A stretch of 64,000 nucleotides of DNA. Source: Cytospora piceicola (lineage: Eukaryota; Ascomycota; Sordariomycetes; Diaporthales; Cytosporaceae). The position numbers were made by a program, and so were the translations under genes. This document shows positions 26,544-38,505 of this stretch, one piece after another. Where the stretch lies: positions 62,001-126,000 of the forward strand of contig JALQBC010000060.1 of assembly GCA_023375675.1 (NCBI GenBank), read 5' to 3'. Under the pieces are notes generated by a model. The model saw nothing but the letters and a program-made list of their open reading frames with translations, was not told the DNA's origin and did no database searches. Numbering within the stretch: the stretch's first letter is position 1; each line of letters starts with the position of its first letter.

Positions 26544-27579
26544 ATGGTAAATCAGGCCGTGCCAGAGAAGACGTTCCGCTCGTTCACCAGCGAGCAGGGA
26601 AAACACTACGCCAAGCATCGCATGACCTACAGCAAAGCCTTGTACCGGGACATCATCTCCCACCATACCTCTACCGGCGGTAAGCGTCACACAGTCCTGG
26701 ACCTTGGGTGTGGGCCAGGGACGGCGACGTTCGCACTCGCAGAACACTTCGACGAGGCCATCGGCCTGGACCCTTCTGAGGGTATGATCACCACGGCACG
26801 CTCGATTCTAGCCACTGAACAGCCGAGGTCTAATATCAAGTTTGAAACGTCCACGGCCGAAGACATTGGCTCAAGTCTTATACCTGACTCTAGCGTGGAC
26901 CTTGTCACAGCCGCTACGTGCGCACATGTACGTTGCCCCGGAAGTACCATCCTCTTCCACTGGATCTACTCATGCCCTTCTGTCTTCAAAGCGTCGTAGC
27001 CAGGCTAACCCCCGGTTTGGAACTCTCCAGTGGTTCGATATGGCTCGGTTCTGGCCCTCGGTAGCACGTGTCCTGCGACCAGGGGGCACTGTCGCGATGT
27101 GGTGTTCCAATGCCTCTAACGTGCACCACTCGGTTCCCAACTCTGCTGCCATCAACGTTGCCATCAAGAAGATCGAGGAGAAGGAGCTTTCGCCGTTCTT
27201 CGAGCCGGGAAACCTGCTGACGCGGAACCTGTACTCGACCCTGGGGCTCCCCTGGACGGTCGACCCGCCTGTACCTGGCTTTGACGAGGGCGCGCTGTTC
27301 AGGAAGGAATGGGGCACCTCCAACAACGACGAGTCTTTCTACGAGATGAAGCAGGTCACCCTGGACCTGGACACCATGGAGAAGTGGCTGGGAACGTCCA
27401 GCCCGGTGATGAGATGGAGAGAGGCTCATCCTGAGGATGTGGGTACGGAGAGAGATGTCATAAAGCAGATGCGGCGGGAGATAGAGAGACTTCTGCATGA
27501 GGCCGGAGTGGAGAAGGGGAAGGAATTGGTGAGAGGAGGCGAAGCAGGAGTCCTCTTGATGGTGAAGAAGAGAATATGA
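26544..27579 (+). CDS. Class I SAM-dependent methyltransferase (trans-aconitate methyltransferase-like)
   Basis: The product is about 310 aa and likely cytosolic. The SAM-binding motif I is clear at residues 51-60 (VLDLGCGPGT), with GLDPSEGM as the acidic-loop motif. The pair AH-WFDM...FW then VLRPGGTVAMW is typical of the yeast Tmt1/trans-aconitate methyltransferase group within the Methyltransf_11 superfamily. The single intron is 26928-27030 (103 bp, donor GTACGT after a His codon, branch GCTAAC, acceptor CCAG), phase 0. Splicing restores the conserved AHWFDM junction, which strongly supports it. It moves a methyl group from SAM to a carboxylate or other small molecule; the real substrate cannot be read from sequence. 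It is divergent from the Zn2Cys6 regulator. Confidence 0.88.
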
Positions 27580-28104
27580 TCACAGCTTTTCGGAACACTC
27601 ATGTCACCGCCATCCCCCTTACACCAACCAACATAGCTAGAATCAATGGGGTCAAATTACAGATAAGCACACATTTTCCATTTCCATATTATTTCGCACT
27701 GTGGAATTATTATTTGCTGGCTTTGTTGGATAGAATGCTTTCACCTGAAGTGGGTTTGAAAAGTTATATTCTGTCACAAAGGCTGTTTGACTCCGCATAC
27801 ACCCAAAAACATAATGGATTGGGGGCGTACCTTTGTTTGTGTTACCAGCTTTTGTTTATATACAATGGATTGTTACATACATAGAAATATCTCAACTACC
27901 GTCTCACTGCATCGTCTACTTAAGACCATCATGCCACCCATAATGTTATCATCTCTGTCTCGGTATCATCGGTCCTCACCATCGCATTCATCCTTCACCT
28001 TCAGACCCTCCTTGATATACCTTATCTGGAAGAAATCTTTTGGGTATCACACTCTCCAAGTTGAATCCATTTCTATCTCATTTAAGGGCATCAAGGCAGG
28101 TGTC
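27580..28104. other. Intergenic spacer
   Basis: This 525-bp spacer holds the 3' side of the methyltransferase gene and the 5' leader of the next small gene. The open frame 27787-28104 upstream of the chosen start has no protein-like features, so I treat it as leader. I see nothing else. Confidence 0.5.
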
Positions 28105-28479
28105 ATGTCTCTCATCGCATCTACGGTATTGTATGCCAAGGAAGCCGGCTCTGGACAGTTGGTTCCTGGAGCATTCCCGTCGGAGACTGAGCAGAAGTCA
28201 GAAAGTCAGAAGGAACAGAAACCCAGCATGGATCGCCTCGAGAAACAAGGTAAGACAGCCAACATCGCATCCACCGGAACTGCGCACTCTCAGGAGAGCA
28301 AGCAACCGGTTGAGGACGATAGCTGGCTCAAGAGTCTCGATGAGCTCGAGGCTCAGCCCATCAAGAACACTGGGCTGGAGTCTTTTCAAGAGACTCGCCA
28401 TAAAAAACTGTCAAAGAAACAGCTCGAGAATTACGACGATGTTGACATCATGGATGCGATGGAGAGAGGCGAGTGGTGA
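28105..28479 (+). CDS. Small charged hypothetical protein
   Basis: A single exon encodes about 124 aa beginning MSLIASTVLY. I chose this ATG because the open frame upstream looks like leader sequence. The middle (about residues 25-75) is hydrophilic and probably disordered, rich in Glu, Lys, Ser and Gln. The C-terminal third (DDSWLKSLDELEAQP and KKLSKKQLENYDDVDIMDAM) looks helical and acidic. There is no signal peptide or clear membrane span. A GTAAG inside the frame would give a 44-bp intron that breaks the conserved-looking C-terminus, so I rejected splicing. The family is not recognised. Confidence 0.5.
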   Translation: MSLIASTVLYAKEAGSGQLVPGAFPSETEQKSESQKEQKPSMDRLEKQGKTANIASTGTAHSQESKQPVEDDSWLKSLDELEAQPIKNTGLESFQETRHKKLSKKQLENYDDVDIMDAMERGEW

Positions 28480-28786
28480 GTGATCGTATAATAGGGGGAA
28501 ACGTTGCTGGGAACTTAATTTCCAAAATAATGGCCTGCCTGGAGCGGCCAGAGCATAGTGACAAATTGATTTGATCGAAACCCCTATTTACAGTAAACCA
28601 TGTGGCTTCAAAGATTTGATGTAAAGTGCAATTGTGAAAGGAGAATTCTTGATATAACGAGGGCTTCCCATGTCCACCAAATAGCTATAGCCAAAGTGAT
28701 TGAAAGATATGTACTCAGTACTTAAGTATATATGGAATACCCCCATTTCTGGACCCGACTTCGTACTACTAGTCACCGGGTTTCCT
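28480..28786. other. Convergent 3' spacer
   Basis: This 307-bp spacer lies between two gene ends facing each other. It should contain both polyadenylation regions. No other feature is seen. Confidence 0.5.
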
Positions 28787-30126
28787 CTACTCCAACGCAT
28801 CCTTGAAATCCTTCAAGAAGGCCCAACGACCCTTGGACACCCAGTCCTTGGACGCAAAGTCGTTCGCATACTTGGGGAAGAAGTCCAGGATGGGCAACAA
28901 AGTGGTGTCGTGCGCAAGCACAACCAAGACTTTGTCGTGCGCGTCCGCCTCCTGCATCTTCTCCACGGTCCTCGCGACCTCGTCGCCGTCCACGTGTATC
29001 CCGCCCTTCGGGATGCCGTAGAACGGCTTCGTCCTGTCGCCGCCGCGCAGGAGGTGCTCGAAGAGGGCACCGAGGCACGGCGATGCCGAGTGTGCCTCGA
29101 GCGGGTGGGGCGAGATGGAGTCCGGCAGGGGCAGGAACTCGGAGGGCCGGAACTCGCCGCCGTGGTGGGCGGCGTCCCCGCCCATGAAGATGTACGAGTC
29201 CGGGCTGCTGGTGACCCTCGCCAGGGCGCAGAGGTGGCCGATGGCGTGGCCCGGGGCGTCGAGGAGGTAGTAGGAGCCGTCGCCGAAGTAGTCGAAGGCG
29301 TTGAAGCGGCCGACCTTCTTGCCCTGGGTGAACTGGATCTCGCGGAGCTCCCTGCCGCTGTAGTCCGACTCCAGGATGGGGGAGTCCTTGCTGGCGGGGT
29401 AGCCCGGGACGAACGCCTCCTTGAAGCCCGGGCCGACGATCAAGGCCGTGTGCGCGTCGAATGTGGAAGGGTCCCCGGTGTGGTCCATGTGCCAGTGGCT
29501 CCAGATGATGCCCTCGATGCTGGACCCGGGAACGCCATGCTCCTCCAGTTGCTCCCGCACTCCTTGTCTCACTTCATTTTTGGCATCGGGAGCGTGACTC
29601 AGGATCTCCAAGACCTTCGGTGCCCAATTCTCCCAGTCCTTGCGCACGCCCAGGTCGAATAGCAGCTTACGACCAGACGGGTGCTCCACCAGGACTGGAA
29701 CAGAAGGTCAGTGCATGAATCACATGGGGAGAAGCGGGAGTACGGGGCATCATCCAATATTACAGTGATATTATCCCCCTTATTCAACAAGTCTCTGGAC
29801 TCAGGAGACACACGGGAGGACGAGTACTGGCTCTCGTTATCACTTACACGAATATGCAGGACACGAGAGTGTGTCGTGACCTTTGATGTTGGGCTCAAAG
29901 AAGCCCGCGGTAGGCATTCCAGATATCCAAGATGTTGTATCGATTACTGCGTTTATGAGGTTAGTGGTGGGAGAAACATGGCAAAAGAGAGATTCCAGAA
30001 CCCAAGTACTCGATGTTTCTGGAATCCCAAAGTGGTAGTGTTGCAAAGGGGAGGGAGTTGTGTACCGCGAACGTCGACCGTGGCCGACGAAGGCTCGATC
30101 TTGAGGTCAGGAGCTGGTTTCGCCAT
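28787..30126 (-). CDS. Metallo-beta-lactamase-fold hydrolase (lactonase-like)
   Basis: Three exons are inferred: 30126-30066, 29946-29848 and 29694-28787 (introns of 119 and 153 bp with CTAAC and CTGAC branch sites). The product is about 355 aa. The zinc motif HxHxDH is intact as HWHMDH at residues 120-125, and a later metal-binding region reads YIFMGGDAAHHGGE. Splicing yields the family signatures SGMPT, then CPAYSFLVEHPSGRKLLFDLG-type sequence, shared by fungal proteins related to AttM/AhlD N-acyl-homoserine lactonases. It probably opens a lactone or thioester ring; the substrate is unknown. A TATA-like TTATATA (30199-30205, read on the minus strand) lies about 75 bp before the ATG. It is the last of three successive minus-strand enzymes. 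Confidence 0.87.
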
Positions 30127-31003
30127 CTTGAAATGTCTGTTTCTTGGTGTCGCTCAGTGCTGGTCAAGAGAAGGGAAGAGTATGCAGATGTAAGTGTTTA
30201 TATATGTTTTCTTTTCCTCAGAACAGATGTAAGACTGGAACAGAACTTTATATCCGATCCTGTCCTGCGCTCCTTCGGTGATACTGCGCCGAATCTCTCC
30301 TCAGCCATGTATATCGACACATGCAGTCGCCGGTGTAACCTTGAAACCTGAGAACCACCAGGGGCAGTTCATGTTTCGCACTCCCCCCGCATCTCTGGGT
30401 TTGTATTGCACATTCCATACACTACCTAGGTAGCCCATCCCGTACCGCTCCTTGTGTCGGCAGTCGAGAACATATGCATTGAGTGATCTCAATGCGGGGG
30501 CGCATCGAGTACCAATACGTGGATACCAGTTGGCCACACACCATGATTGGTCAATGTCGAGATCCATAATGACATTGGTGATGATGCCATCGACACGAAT
30601 GCACGTTGAATGTATTAGTAATATAAAAGTATAGTGTCACATTACAAATACGTCACATTTATAATGTATTTGCGTCTTGGTGTCATGAATAATACAGACT
30701 GATTACAGATTCAATGGTACAAACAAACACGAATGTACTAGTGTAGAAGTTGTGTTCAGCCCAAACGCATCAAAATGCATGATGGTTGCATGTGGGGAGG
30801 AATATGAAGATTGAGTGCAGTGGTGTACAATCTATGGACTTGGCTTATAGCTCGTAAATCCTCCGAATAGGATGTGACGCTCGTGTCACATCTCCGGCTG
30901 ACCCGACCAGCAGCCGTCGTTCCACCACGTCTTCCTTGCAAGTGTAAGCCCTTAGGGACACGGGCAAGAGCATGAAGTCTCGAAATAGCTGTATACCCCC
31001 GTG
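30127..31003. other. Intergenic spacer with a TACCTAGGTA palindrome
   Basis: This 877-bp spacer between the lactamase-fold gene start and the hydrolase gene end holds the promoter of the former. A perfect 10-bp palindrome TACCTAGGTA is at 30423-30432. The stretch 30,600-30,800 is AT-rich. No gene is seen. Confidence 0.55.
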
Positions 31004-32134
31004 TCAGACGACTACGAAGGCCTCTCGAAGTGCTGCATGTGCATTCTGGACAAATTCTCTCGCAGCCGGCAACTCGCCCACCCAGTGGCCGAACGGGTGA
31101 CCAACTCCCTTATACACCTTCAAGACGCTCGGTGTTCCTGCCGCAGTGAGTTTCTCATGGTAAGCCTTGCCCTCGTCCACCAACGGATCGACCTCGGCAC
31201 AATGGATACTGGCAGCAGCCAGGTTCGACAGGTCCTTCGCCACGATGGGCGACGCTCGGAAGTCATTCGCCCTCTCCGCCCTCTCGGCGCCCCTCCCCAG
31301 CCACAGGTTGTAGAACCACCTCAGGCGCTGCAGCGGGAGGTACGGCGCGAACTCCAGGCTCACGTAGCTCTCGTAGGGCACGGCCGCGGGGTCGCACGAG
31401 CCCTCCTCCGGCACGTACCGCGCGTCAATCACGGGCACGACGAGGAGCTGGTGCCGCAGCGGCGGCAGCCCCGCGTCGTCCCTGGCCATGATGGCCAGCG
31501 CCGCGGCGATGCACCCCCCGGCCGAGAGCCCGCCCACCGCGAGCCGCGACGGGTCGATGTTTAGCGAGCCGGCCTCCCTGACTACCCACTTGAGCGCGTC
31601 GAAGCTGTCCACGGCGGGCGTCGGGTGCGGGTACTCTGGTGAGAGGCGGTACTCCACGTTGACGACGATACAGCCGACGTGGTGGGCGACGTTCTGGCAG
31701 AAGACACGGTCGGTGGCGAGGGTCCCGATGACGAAGCCGCCGCCGTGGAAGTCGAGGTAGGCGGGGAGGCGGCCGTCTTTCTCGAGCCCGCCGGCTGAGA
31801 TCGCGTCGGCTGTGGGCGTGATGACCTGCACGGCGATCTCACCGGGTGGCGTCGTCACGGGGATCTTGTGGACGACAATGCTCCCGACGTCTGCGCAGGG
31901 GCCTTCGACTTTGTGGGTTGGAAAGGTGTACTTTGTGCGGTCCTTGTTGTACTCTTCGTAAGAAACCTGATCCGCCCGCAGCATGGATGCTAATATCTAG
32001 TGAGCGGGGTGTCTATACGGAGTTGTCTTGGCTGCTGATATACCTTGATAAGTGTTATAGATCCTCGCAAAGTCAGGAGATACTTTATCGACCACCGACG
32101 GGTGGAGGGGGTTTACTTGGTCTTGATCAGCCAT
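31004..32134 (-). CDS. Alpha/beta hydrolase, hormone-sensitive-lipase (HSL) family
   Basis: Two exons (32134-32044 and 31989-31004; 54-bp intron, donor GTATAT, acceptor TTAG) give about 358 aa. The oxyanion-hole motif is DFHGGGF (His112), the nucleophile lies in GLSAG (Ser186), and the catalytic Asp and His are expected in AEVDPLVDEG and GVGHPFGHW near the C-terminus. All are typical of HSL/bH family esterases. It hydrolyses an ester or related bond of a small substrate, probably in the cytosol since no signal peptide is seen. The upstream exon was added because it restores a natural N-terminus (MADQDQVNPLHP) and phase. It lies between the amine oxidase and the lactamase-fold gene, all on the same strand. 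Confidence 0.88.
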
Positions 32135-32691
32135 GATCGTATATCGTGGGCAAGTGACAGTTCAAGGAGTTGCGCCGGAAGGTTTCGAACAACTACCTGG
32201 GGAAGTATGCTATTTGAATGTATCTTGATCCGGTTCCGGCTTCTTCATTATCTGCCCGGCAAACCATAATGTTGTAGCCCTAACCCGCATTCTAGATGCG
32301 ACCTTGGTAACGCTTCTTGGGGGAGGGGGGGTTGACCCGGGGGTAATATCTAGTGCCCGCGGCCGGATAATGCTGTAGAAGAAGCTATACTGTAAAATAG
32401 AAGACTTGTGTTATATGGACAGACACATAGGAACTCAAGATGTAGCTGAGACAACCTCAAGTTTGAAAATTGATATGATGGCGACTTTTCCAGTACCCGG
32501 CAGACTATGCCTTACACTATCCGTTGTCCGTCCCTTAAACATACATTCTCATATCCAAACCGTACAAAACTTCCCAAACTAGCTCAACAGAACATACATG
32601 CAAATCCGTTCATAATCATCATGCTTGCGTATCAATCCAATGCCCACATAATCCAACCAAAAACCACAACCCCCCCCCCCCCTTCCCAAAC
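32135..32691. other. Intergenic spacer
   Basis: This 557-bp spacer holds the hydrolase promoter and the amine oxidase 3' end. A run of 13 C lies at 32670-32682, just after the amine oxidase stop codon. No gene is seen. Confidence 0.55.
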
Positions 32692-34910
32692 TTAGTGAGT
32701 GCCGTTCGCCCCGTTCGCGCAGCACGACGACGACGACGAGCCGCCCTCAAACGCCATCTTGCTCATCTTGTCCGCGGCGTTGACCACGGCCTCCTTGTTG
32801 GCGGCGATCTGGCTGGGGATGGAGACGTAGCTGGGGGGCACGTTCATGGTCGGGTTGTTGGTGAAGATGTTGCGCGGCCGCAGGAGCAGCGTCATGGGCT
32901 CGGCCGGCATGATGGGGAAGTCCTCGGGCGCGGGGATGTGGGTGACGCCGAACGTGTGCCAGAGCACCACGTCCGTGTCCTCGATCGACTCCTTGCCGTC
33001 GCCGATCCACTCGGGCAGGCCGAACGAGGGCTCGCCCGAGGTCTGGGGCACGTGGCGGCCTGCGGGCCAGAGCTGGTCGTCCGAGTCTGTGGTCGTTGTC
33101 AGTTGGTATTCTCCTCTGGGTGGAACTGGAACGGATGAGGTAAACTTACACTTTGTCACGTGCACAGCGTGTCTGGCGAACCCGGCCCGCTTCCACACCA
33201 GCGATCCCTCCTTGGGCAGGAGACCCGGCACCTCCCTGCTAACCAGCTTGTACGAGGCAGGCTTCTTGCTGTAAGGGTGCAGCTTGCTCTCGTTGCAGAT
33301 GTCCCAGGTCCTCGAAGTAGCGCCGTTGTAGTCTGTCATGGACTCGCCCGTGGTGCTGAACTTGGTGCGCTTCGCATAGAATGCGTTGCCGTAGTAGTTC
33401 TCGGGGCTGCCAACCGGCGCATCCGATGCCACGGTGTCGGCCATGAAGACGGTGTTGTTGGGGCCGTCGACGTTGGGGTCGATACGCATGCAGAAGAGAT
33501 GCTGGTGGTTGTGGGCGTTGACGCCGGGGTACACCTGGGTTCCCCATGGGGAGGGGTCCTCATCGGCGTTGAGGGAGTAGGTGTTGAGGATACCCGTGAG
33601 CTTGATCTCGGGCTGGATGGTTCCGTCCTGGTGGAAGACCCACTGGACCGCGTACTCGTAGTTCGCAGCCGTGAAGATCTGCTGGATGATGAGCTTGCGG
33701 GCGCGGGTCACGATGACGGACTCGTCCCTGAAGTCGGTGTGCTTGGACAGGATTCCATCGTCCTCCTCGTGGATGCAGATGGCGTTCTTGATGGTCCGGA
33801 CACCGCCCGCGCGGGTCGGGAAGTGTGCGTCCAGGTAGTGGATGCTGCCCTTGCAGTCGCAGCCCAGCGCCAGACTGTTGGTCATGTAACCACCGCCGTA
33901 CTCGCCCAGGTCGAAGGCGTGCTTCCTCTGGTGAGGGTGCTCGGGGTTGCCGTACGGTACCACCATCTCCGCCAGCGATAAGCGATAGAAGATGGGCTTG
34001 GTGACACCCCTGTCGTTATATGTGATGTCGTTCAGGACAATGCCCTCTCGGTAGTTGAACCCGATGTGCATCTTCCAGCTCTGCCACTCGATCTCCCTTC
34101 CGGTCACCTTGAAGGATACACCCTCGGGCTGTGTGATGTTGATGGGCTTCAGGTCCTCCCTGTAGCCACCCTCTTTCGCAATCACATGCTCAGGCGTGTA
34201 GTTGATAGGCGCTGCCTTGTTCAAAGGCCTCCGGACCTTGGGAACATCGATGGCAATGATTGCCTGCTTGTCGGCGTCGTAGATGGGGCAGAAGTCCAGA
34301 GGGTACTGGTACTGGAAGTCATCCACGTTGGGACGGTAGTACATGAGCGCCTGTTGCAGACGGACCTTGGAGCCGTGTCGCTCGTCGTATCCAATCGTCC
34401 AGGGGTCACAGTAGATCTTGTGCATGTCCTCCTTGGGGATACCGCTAATCTCACACTGCTCAATGACACCAGGGTCCTTTCGGCAGACGTGCTCGACTGC
34501 TTGCAGCTCCTCCATGGTGATCTGTTGCACGCGGTTAGTCTCACTCATCCTAGTAGTCCAAGCCCGGCAGTTGTCGCTCGAGGGCAAGATAGAGCATGTG
34601 AACTTACAATGGGCTGGAGGCCATCCAGCAACTCCCAGTATGTGATGGTGGCAGTCTTGACATCGACGAGGCCATCATACACCTTTCCGCCAGGGGCAAT
34701 CACCACGACATCCGCCACTCTCGTTGGCCGAGGGGCGTTCTCTGGGTCTGCGAGCCATGCCGTCATCTCGGCCTTGCGAGGCTCGTGCATGGAGACGACA
34801 TTGAAGAAGACATCGCCGTGGGCCTTCTTGACGGCTGTGATGACTGTCTCGATCTCCTCGAGGGAGAGAGGGTCGAAGGGATGGGGAACGTCGGCTACCA
34901 CGGAGCCCAT
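32692..34910 (-). CDS. Copper amine oxidase (TPQ-dependent)
   Basis: Three exons (34910-34608, 34521-33150, 33086-32692; introns of 86 and 63 bp, both donors GTAAGT) encode about 689 aa. The second intron is a multiple of three and hides inside an open frame. It was recognised by its donor, CTGAC branch and the restored DDQLWPAGRHVPQT. The cofactor tyrosine is in ANYEYAVQW (Tyr389), the catalytic base Asp305 in FDLGEYGGG, the copper ligands in HNHQHLF (His440 and His442), and the third in GVTHIPAPEDFPIMP. The enzyme oxidises primary amines to aldehydes with release of ammonia and H2O2. Length and motifs are complete. The tail is Ser/Cys-rich and ends NGTH, with no clear peroxisomal SKL. It heads the three-enzyme minus-strand run. 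Confidence 0.95.
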
Positions 34911-37095
34911 ATTGAAGGCGATGAGCGCTTACTGATGCTTGTTTGATGATGACCTATAAGTTGAGATGGGATGGGATTTGGGTGAGATGAGAAGAAGACG
35001 CGAATATTTGATATAGACGACAATAATGGTTCTGTTGGATTACGTTTACATTGATGCTGGGCATAGCCAAGACGGCGGGTGTCTCTATTATATAGTATCT
35101 AGATATCCTCGAGCTGGAACGTCAAGTATCACGACGGCCCTGCGGCCAAGTCCGTTAACGGCATTCTTGGGCTGCGAGATGAGGTGTTGGTGGACGATAA
35201 AGCTTAGTCGTGACAGCTACGGCGTCGAATGGAACGACCTTCGGAATTGCAACGGCATGTCACAACTGGAGACGATAAGATCGGAATAGACACACGACGT
35301 GCAACAAGCCACCTGTGGGCATCAGACGGGCACTCGCTTGCCCCTCCTCTCCGCAAGATCGAGATAAGCACCCGGCGCCGATGTCGTCAAGCCGCGATAG
35401 TAGTATCGACTTATTCAGTCAGACGCTCTCGATAAGCCCCGCATTGTCGAACCCGAGATGCCTTGATATCGGCGTTGTCTTGGAAACGCGTCTGATTGGT
35501 CAATGTGTATCTAGCCTTGATGATCTTAGGCACTGTTGCCAGCTTCTTGGCCAGAATAGTGTGAAGCCATGCTGCATGGACTTCCCTAGCACGATAACCT
35601 GGGATTCTGACAATTTGTCGTTGCAAATGCGCTGTGTTGGACTAGTTGGTCTAGATTCATTGTGGTCGCCTCCCTACCTTGAATCAATTATTAGAACCCA
35701 CACTGCACGCGTTCTGAGGCAATAGTCTGCGAGTCCTTAAAAGCATTAGGCACACTCCCGGTGTGTTCGTTCAGTCATTACTCATACGCAATCTTTGAGA
35801 TCTTAGATAAGATCTCCCATCAACTTATAGTTCTGACTCATACATTCACCCCTAGGTGAGTAGAAAAGTCATTCCCCGGAATAATACGCTCGAAATCCTG
35901 GCTATAAATACCTATCTAAGCATAACTATAATTACCTCAGTGCGGCCGGCTTTGGGTCATGATCGTTACAGGAACAGTTGGAGTCAAATATGTGTTCTGG
36001 TTCATAATGTTGAGTTGGAAGTAATATCTACATATTTAGCATCTCTAAGAAGCTCCAAGGGTATGGAACCTTGAATCGTGTCTTCAACGCTCTGGTATCT
36101 ATGCTTGTGAAGGCATCGTTGTTATCATCTTGTGGGTCTCGCCGTTGTATACTACCCGTTGAATAAAAGAGATGTTCGCGGTCGAGGTATCTGTTTTCCC
36201 TAGAAAACTAGTTTATATACTAGGATCATGATATGTGTTCGACGTTGATAGTCCCAAAGACTTTAATTTGATACAAACCATCATTTCCTACCATCGTCCT
36301 AATATTACACAAACTTAGGTTCGAAGTATTCTTCTGGCGATTTTCGACCACTGGTCATAATATATGGCTAACGATATGAGGTATTGATAACTGTTGATAC
36401 CGATCCATGTGGTGTAGCAATGGATTTGAATAAATTATAATCAATTGTTGCTGGCCATCAAGTGGGTCATCGATTGATGTTTGTACAACACCGTAGGGTA
36501 ATCAACATTAAATGATGAAATTATCCAATTGTCCACCCAAAATTAGGGAGCATCTACATATGTAGGCAAGTATTCCGTAATCAAGTAGCCATTCTATCAA
36601 AAATTGCAGGACCTTAGTATCTTACACGCTTCCAATTCAAACCAATCCTATCAATATTGACCCAAATGACTGCTTGTAGTCGAGCCCAACCTGTAACGTG
36701 CTTCCACATATCTCGAGGTTGTCACGATATTACTCTCAGTGGATGCTCTCCAGTGCGTCTACTTATCATGTCTCGGCCAACGCTACCAAAAGTTAGCGGC
36801 AGTGATACTCATCAAGAGCTTCAACTCGCCGTCGAACACCCCTAGCGAAATACTCATTTCCATCGTGTGGAACACTATCTTGCGATTTCTCCATGTACTC
36901 TTTTGGCAACGTAGCACCCGCCTCAACGAGTCTTGGTGCTGCGCTGTGGTTTCTGTGGTGGCCAATAGGGGGCCACCGTTTAGGTGGGCTCCTCGGCCCC
37001 ACCTTTCTGTAAGAATATCTACTTAAGTATCGGGCGTTTAGGCCCTTACGTAGTAATAAAAAGAAACAGACCAACACACAACATACCACTCGTAC
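34911..37095. other. Gene-poor spacer
   Basis: This 2.2-kb spacer holds the amine oxidase promoter on the left and the 3' end of the HET gene on the right. A TATA-like TATTATATAG lies near 35,087. The part 35,860-36,650 is AT-rich but keeps normal CA/TG content, so it is not RIP-mutated. The open frames present are short and not protein-like. Confidence 0.6.
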
Positions 37096-38505
37096 CTATA
37101 TGGCTACTACAGTTTCCCAGTTCTTGTCTTCGCCCAACACCTCTCGCCACGTCTTTCTTGCGTCAATTTGCATTGTATATGAGTCCTGACCAAATTGTGG
37201 GCGCAAGATGAGCGCCGCGGTCGGTGCAGACTGCCGGAATGATATGAAGCTCGTTTTGCTGTCCCAGGATTTCTGGGGCTGCACCTCTATGACGAGCTTG
37301 TCTGCATGTGTTTCCAAGGTCTCTTCAATTCTCAAGGAAATCCCAGACAGCCTGGAGAGGTCCGGGTCTTCCATTATTATCTGCTGGCGGACGAAGAAGG
37401 TGGTCAAGGAGAGGCTTATGCCATCTGGCCCATAAACCGGAAAAGATGTCCTTTTATCTGCATCGACACGCGCATATTGGTTCTTTCCCACTCTCTTGAC
37501 ATGGATGCCTACTGTAAGACCCGATTCACTATCGAGTACACCATGGAGCCAGGCAATATTCTCGCCATGCCTTTCTCGTAGGGGATCGAGCTGGACACTT
37601 ATTTCTATCCCTTTGTTTGTGGTGCGGTAGGGTGGTATAGTACTCTGCGGAACGCAGCGCAAACCTTTGCATGAAGCAAATTCTGAGGGCGACTTGGCAA
37701 GGAGGCCCCTGAAACTTGAGAAGTCGGCATTTGGATCGGTCCAGGCAAATATAGACATATCATCGGAGGTTTTGATGATCTTATTTTGGAGTCGGATGAA
37801 GGCTTTCTCGCCTTCTTCGCCGTATAACATGGGCATATTGACACCGAAAAGACCCATGAGGCAGTATGCGCGATCCTCAGGCACACGACTTTGCCGGCGC
37901 GCAGCCCAGCTCATCTTTCGTGCCACCGATGTTGCCAATAATGCTGTAGGATCATACAGCACTTCAGCTGGAATTCCAGTTTCGGCTTCAATCTCCCGTG
38001 CCAAAAGCTCTCTTTTTCCGAGAGATGTCCAAGATGATGCGTAAAACTCCAGTCGACGAGGGGCTATGAGTTCTTGTAGTGTCCAGCCTCTGGTAAACCA
38101 CTTAGATGCCTTGAATGTCGACAACCATCTCTGGTAATGTGCATGCGTGGGCCCCCCCGGGCATGGCGGTACATCGATAAGGTAGGCGTAACAAACTGCC
38201 GCTCTTTGGTACCATTGAAACATGGAGTTGATGGCTTCAGTAAGTTCCGTGCTGCTCGACCTGTCGATGCAGCACGTGTCGATCCAGAAGTACTCCAGCC
38301 CGTCCTGAATCGTCTGTGAGGCGCAATTTCTGATTTTCTCGTAGCCGACTCACGATTCAACTGATCCTCGTCTCTTCTTCATGTCCTTGTACGTGACTTC
38401 CTCATCCGGCTTGCCCCATGTATGCGACAGTATGGCGTATTTTGGGGCTTCTTCTGCTCCGATGAAGTCCTCGAATTTGAGTGTTCTGGCGTGGAGGAGC
38501 CGCAT
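37096..38505 (-). pseudogene. HET-domain protein gene with one in-frame TGA
   Basis: From ATG 38505 the frame gives the opening HET motif KYAILSHTWG. It meets a TGA at 38352-38350 (codon 52) and then continues in the same frame with GYEKIRNCA, FWIDTCCIDRSSSTELTEAINSM, then RGWTLQELIAP and EDRAYCLMGLFGVNMPMLYGE, to a stop at 37096. These are consecutive motifs of one HET domain, so the TGA lies inside it. No intron of plausible size removes only the TGA. If read through, the product would be about 469 aa. HET proteins mediate non-self recognition and cell death in fungi. Likely causes are a nonsense mutation, natural in a polymorphic family, or a sequencing error. Confidence 0.8.

Noticed and set aside
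28700..29662. 320-codon plus-strand open frame
   Set aside because: Antisense shadow of the metallo-beta-lactamase-fold gene; Val/Glu/Arg-rich with no domain.
33160..33981. 273-codon plus-strand open frame
   Set aside because: Antisense shadow of the copper amine oxidase gene, whose motifs are unmistakable.
38310..38360. Short intron removing the TGA in the HET gene
   Set aside because: Candidate GT..AG pairs are 24-40 bp and would delete or shift the conserved GYEKIRNCA block.
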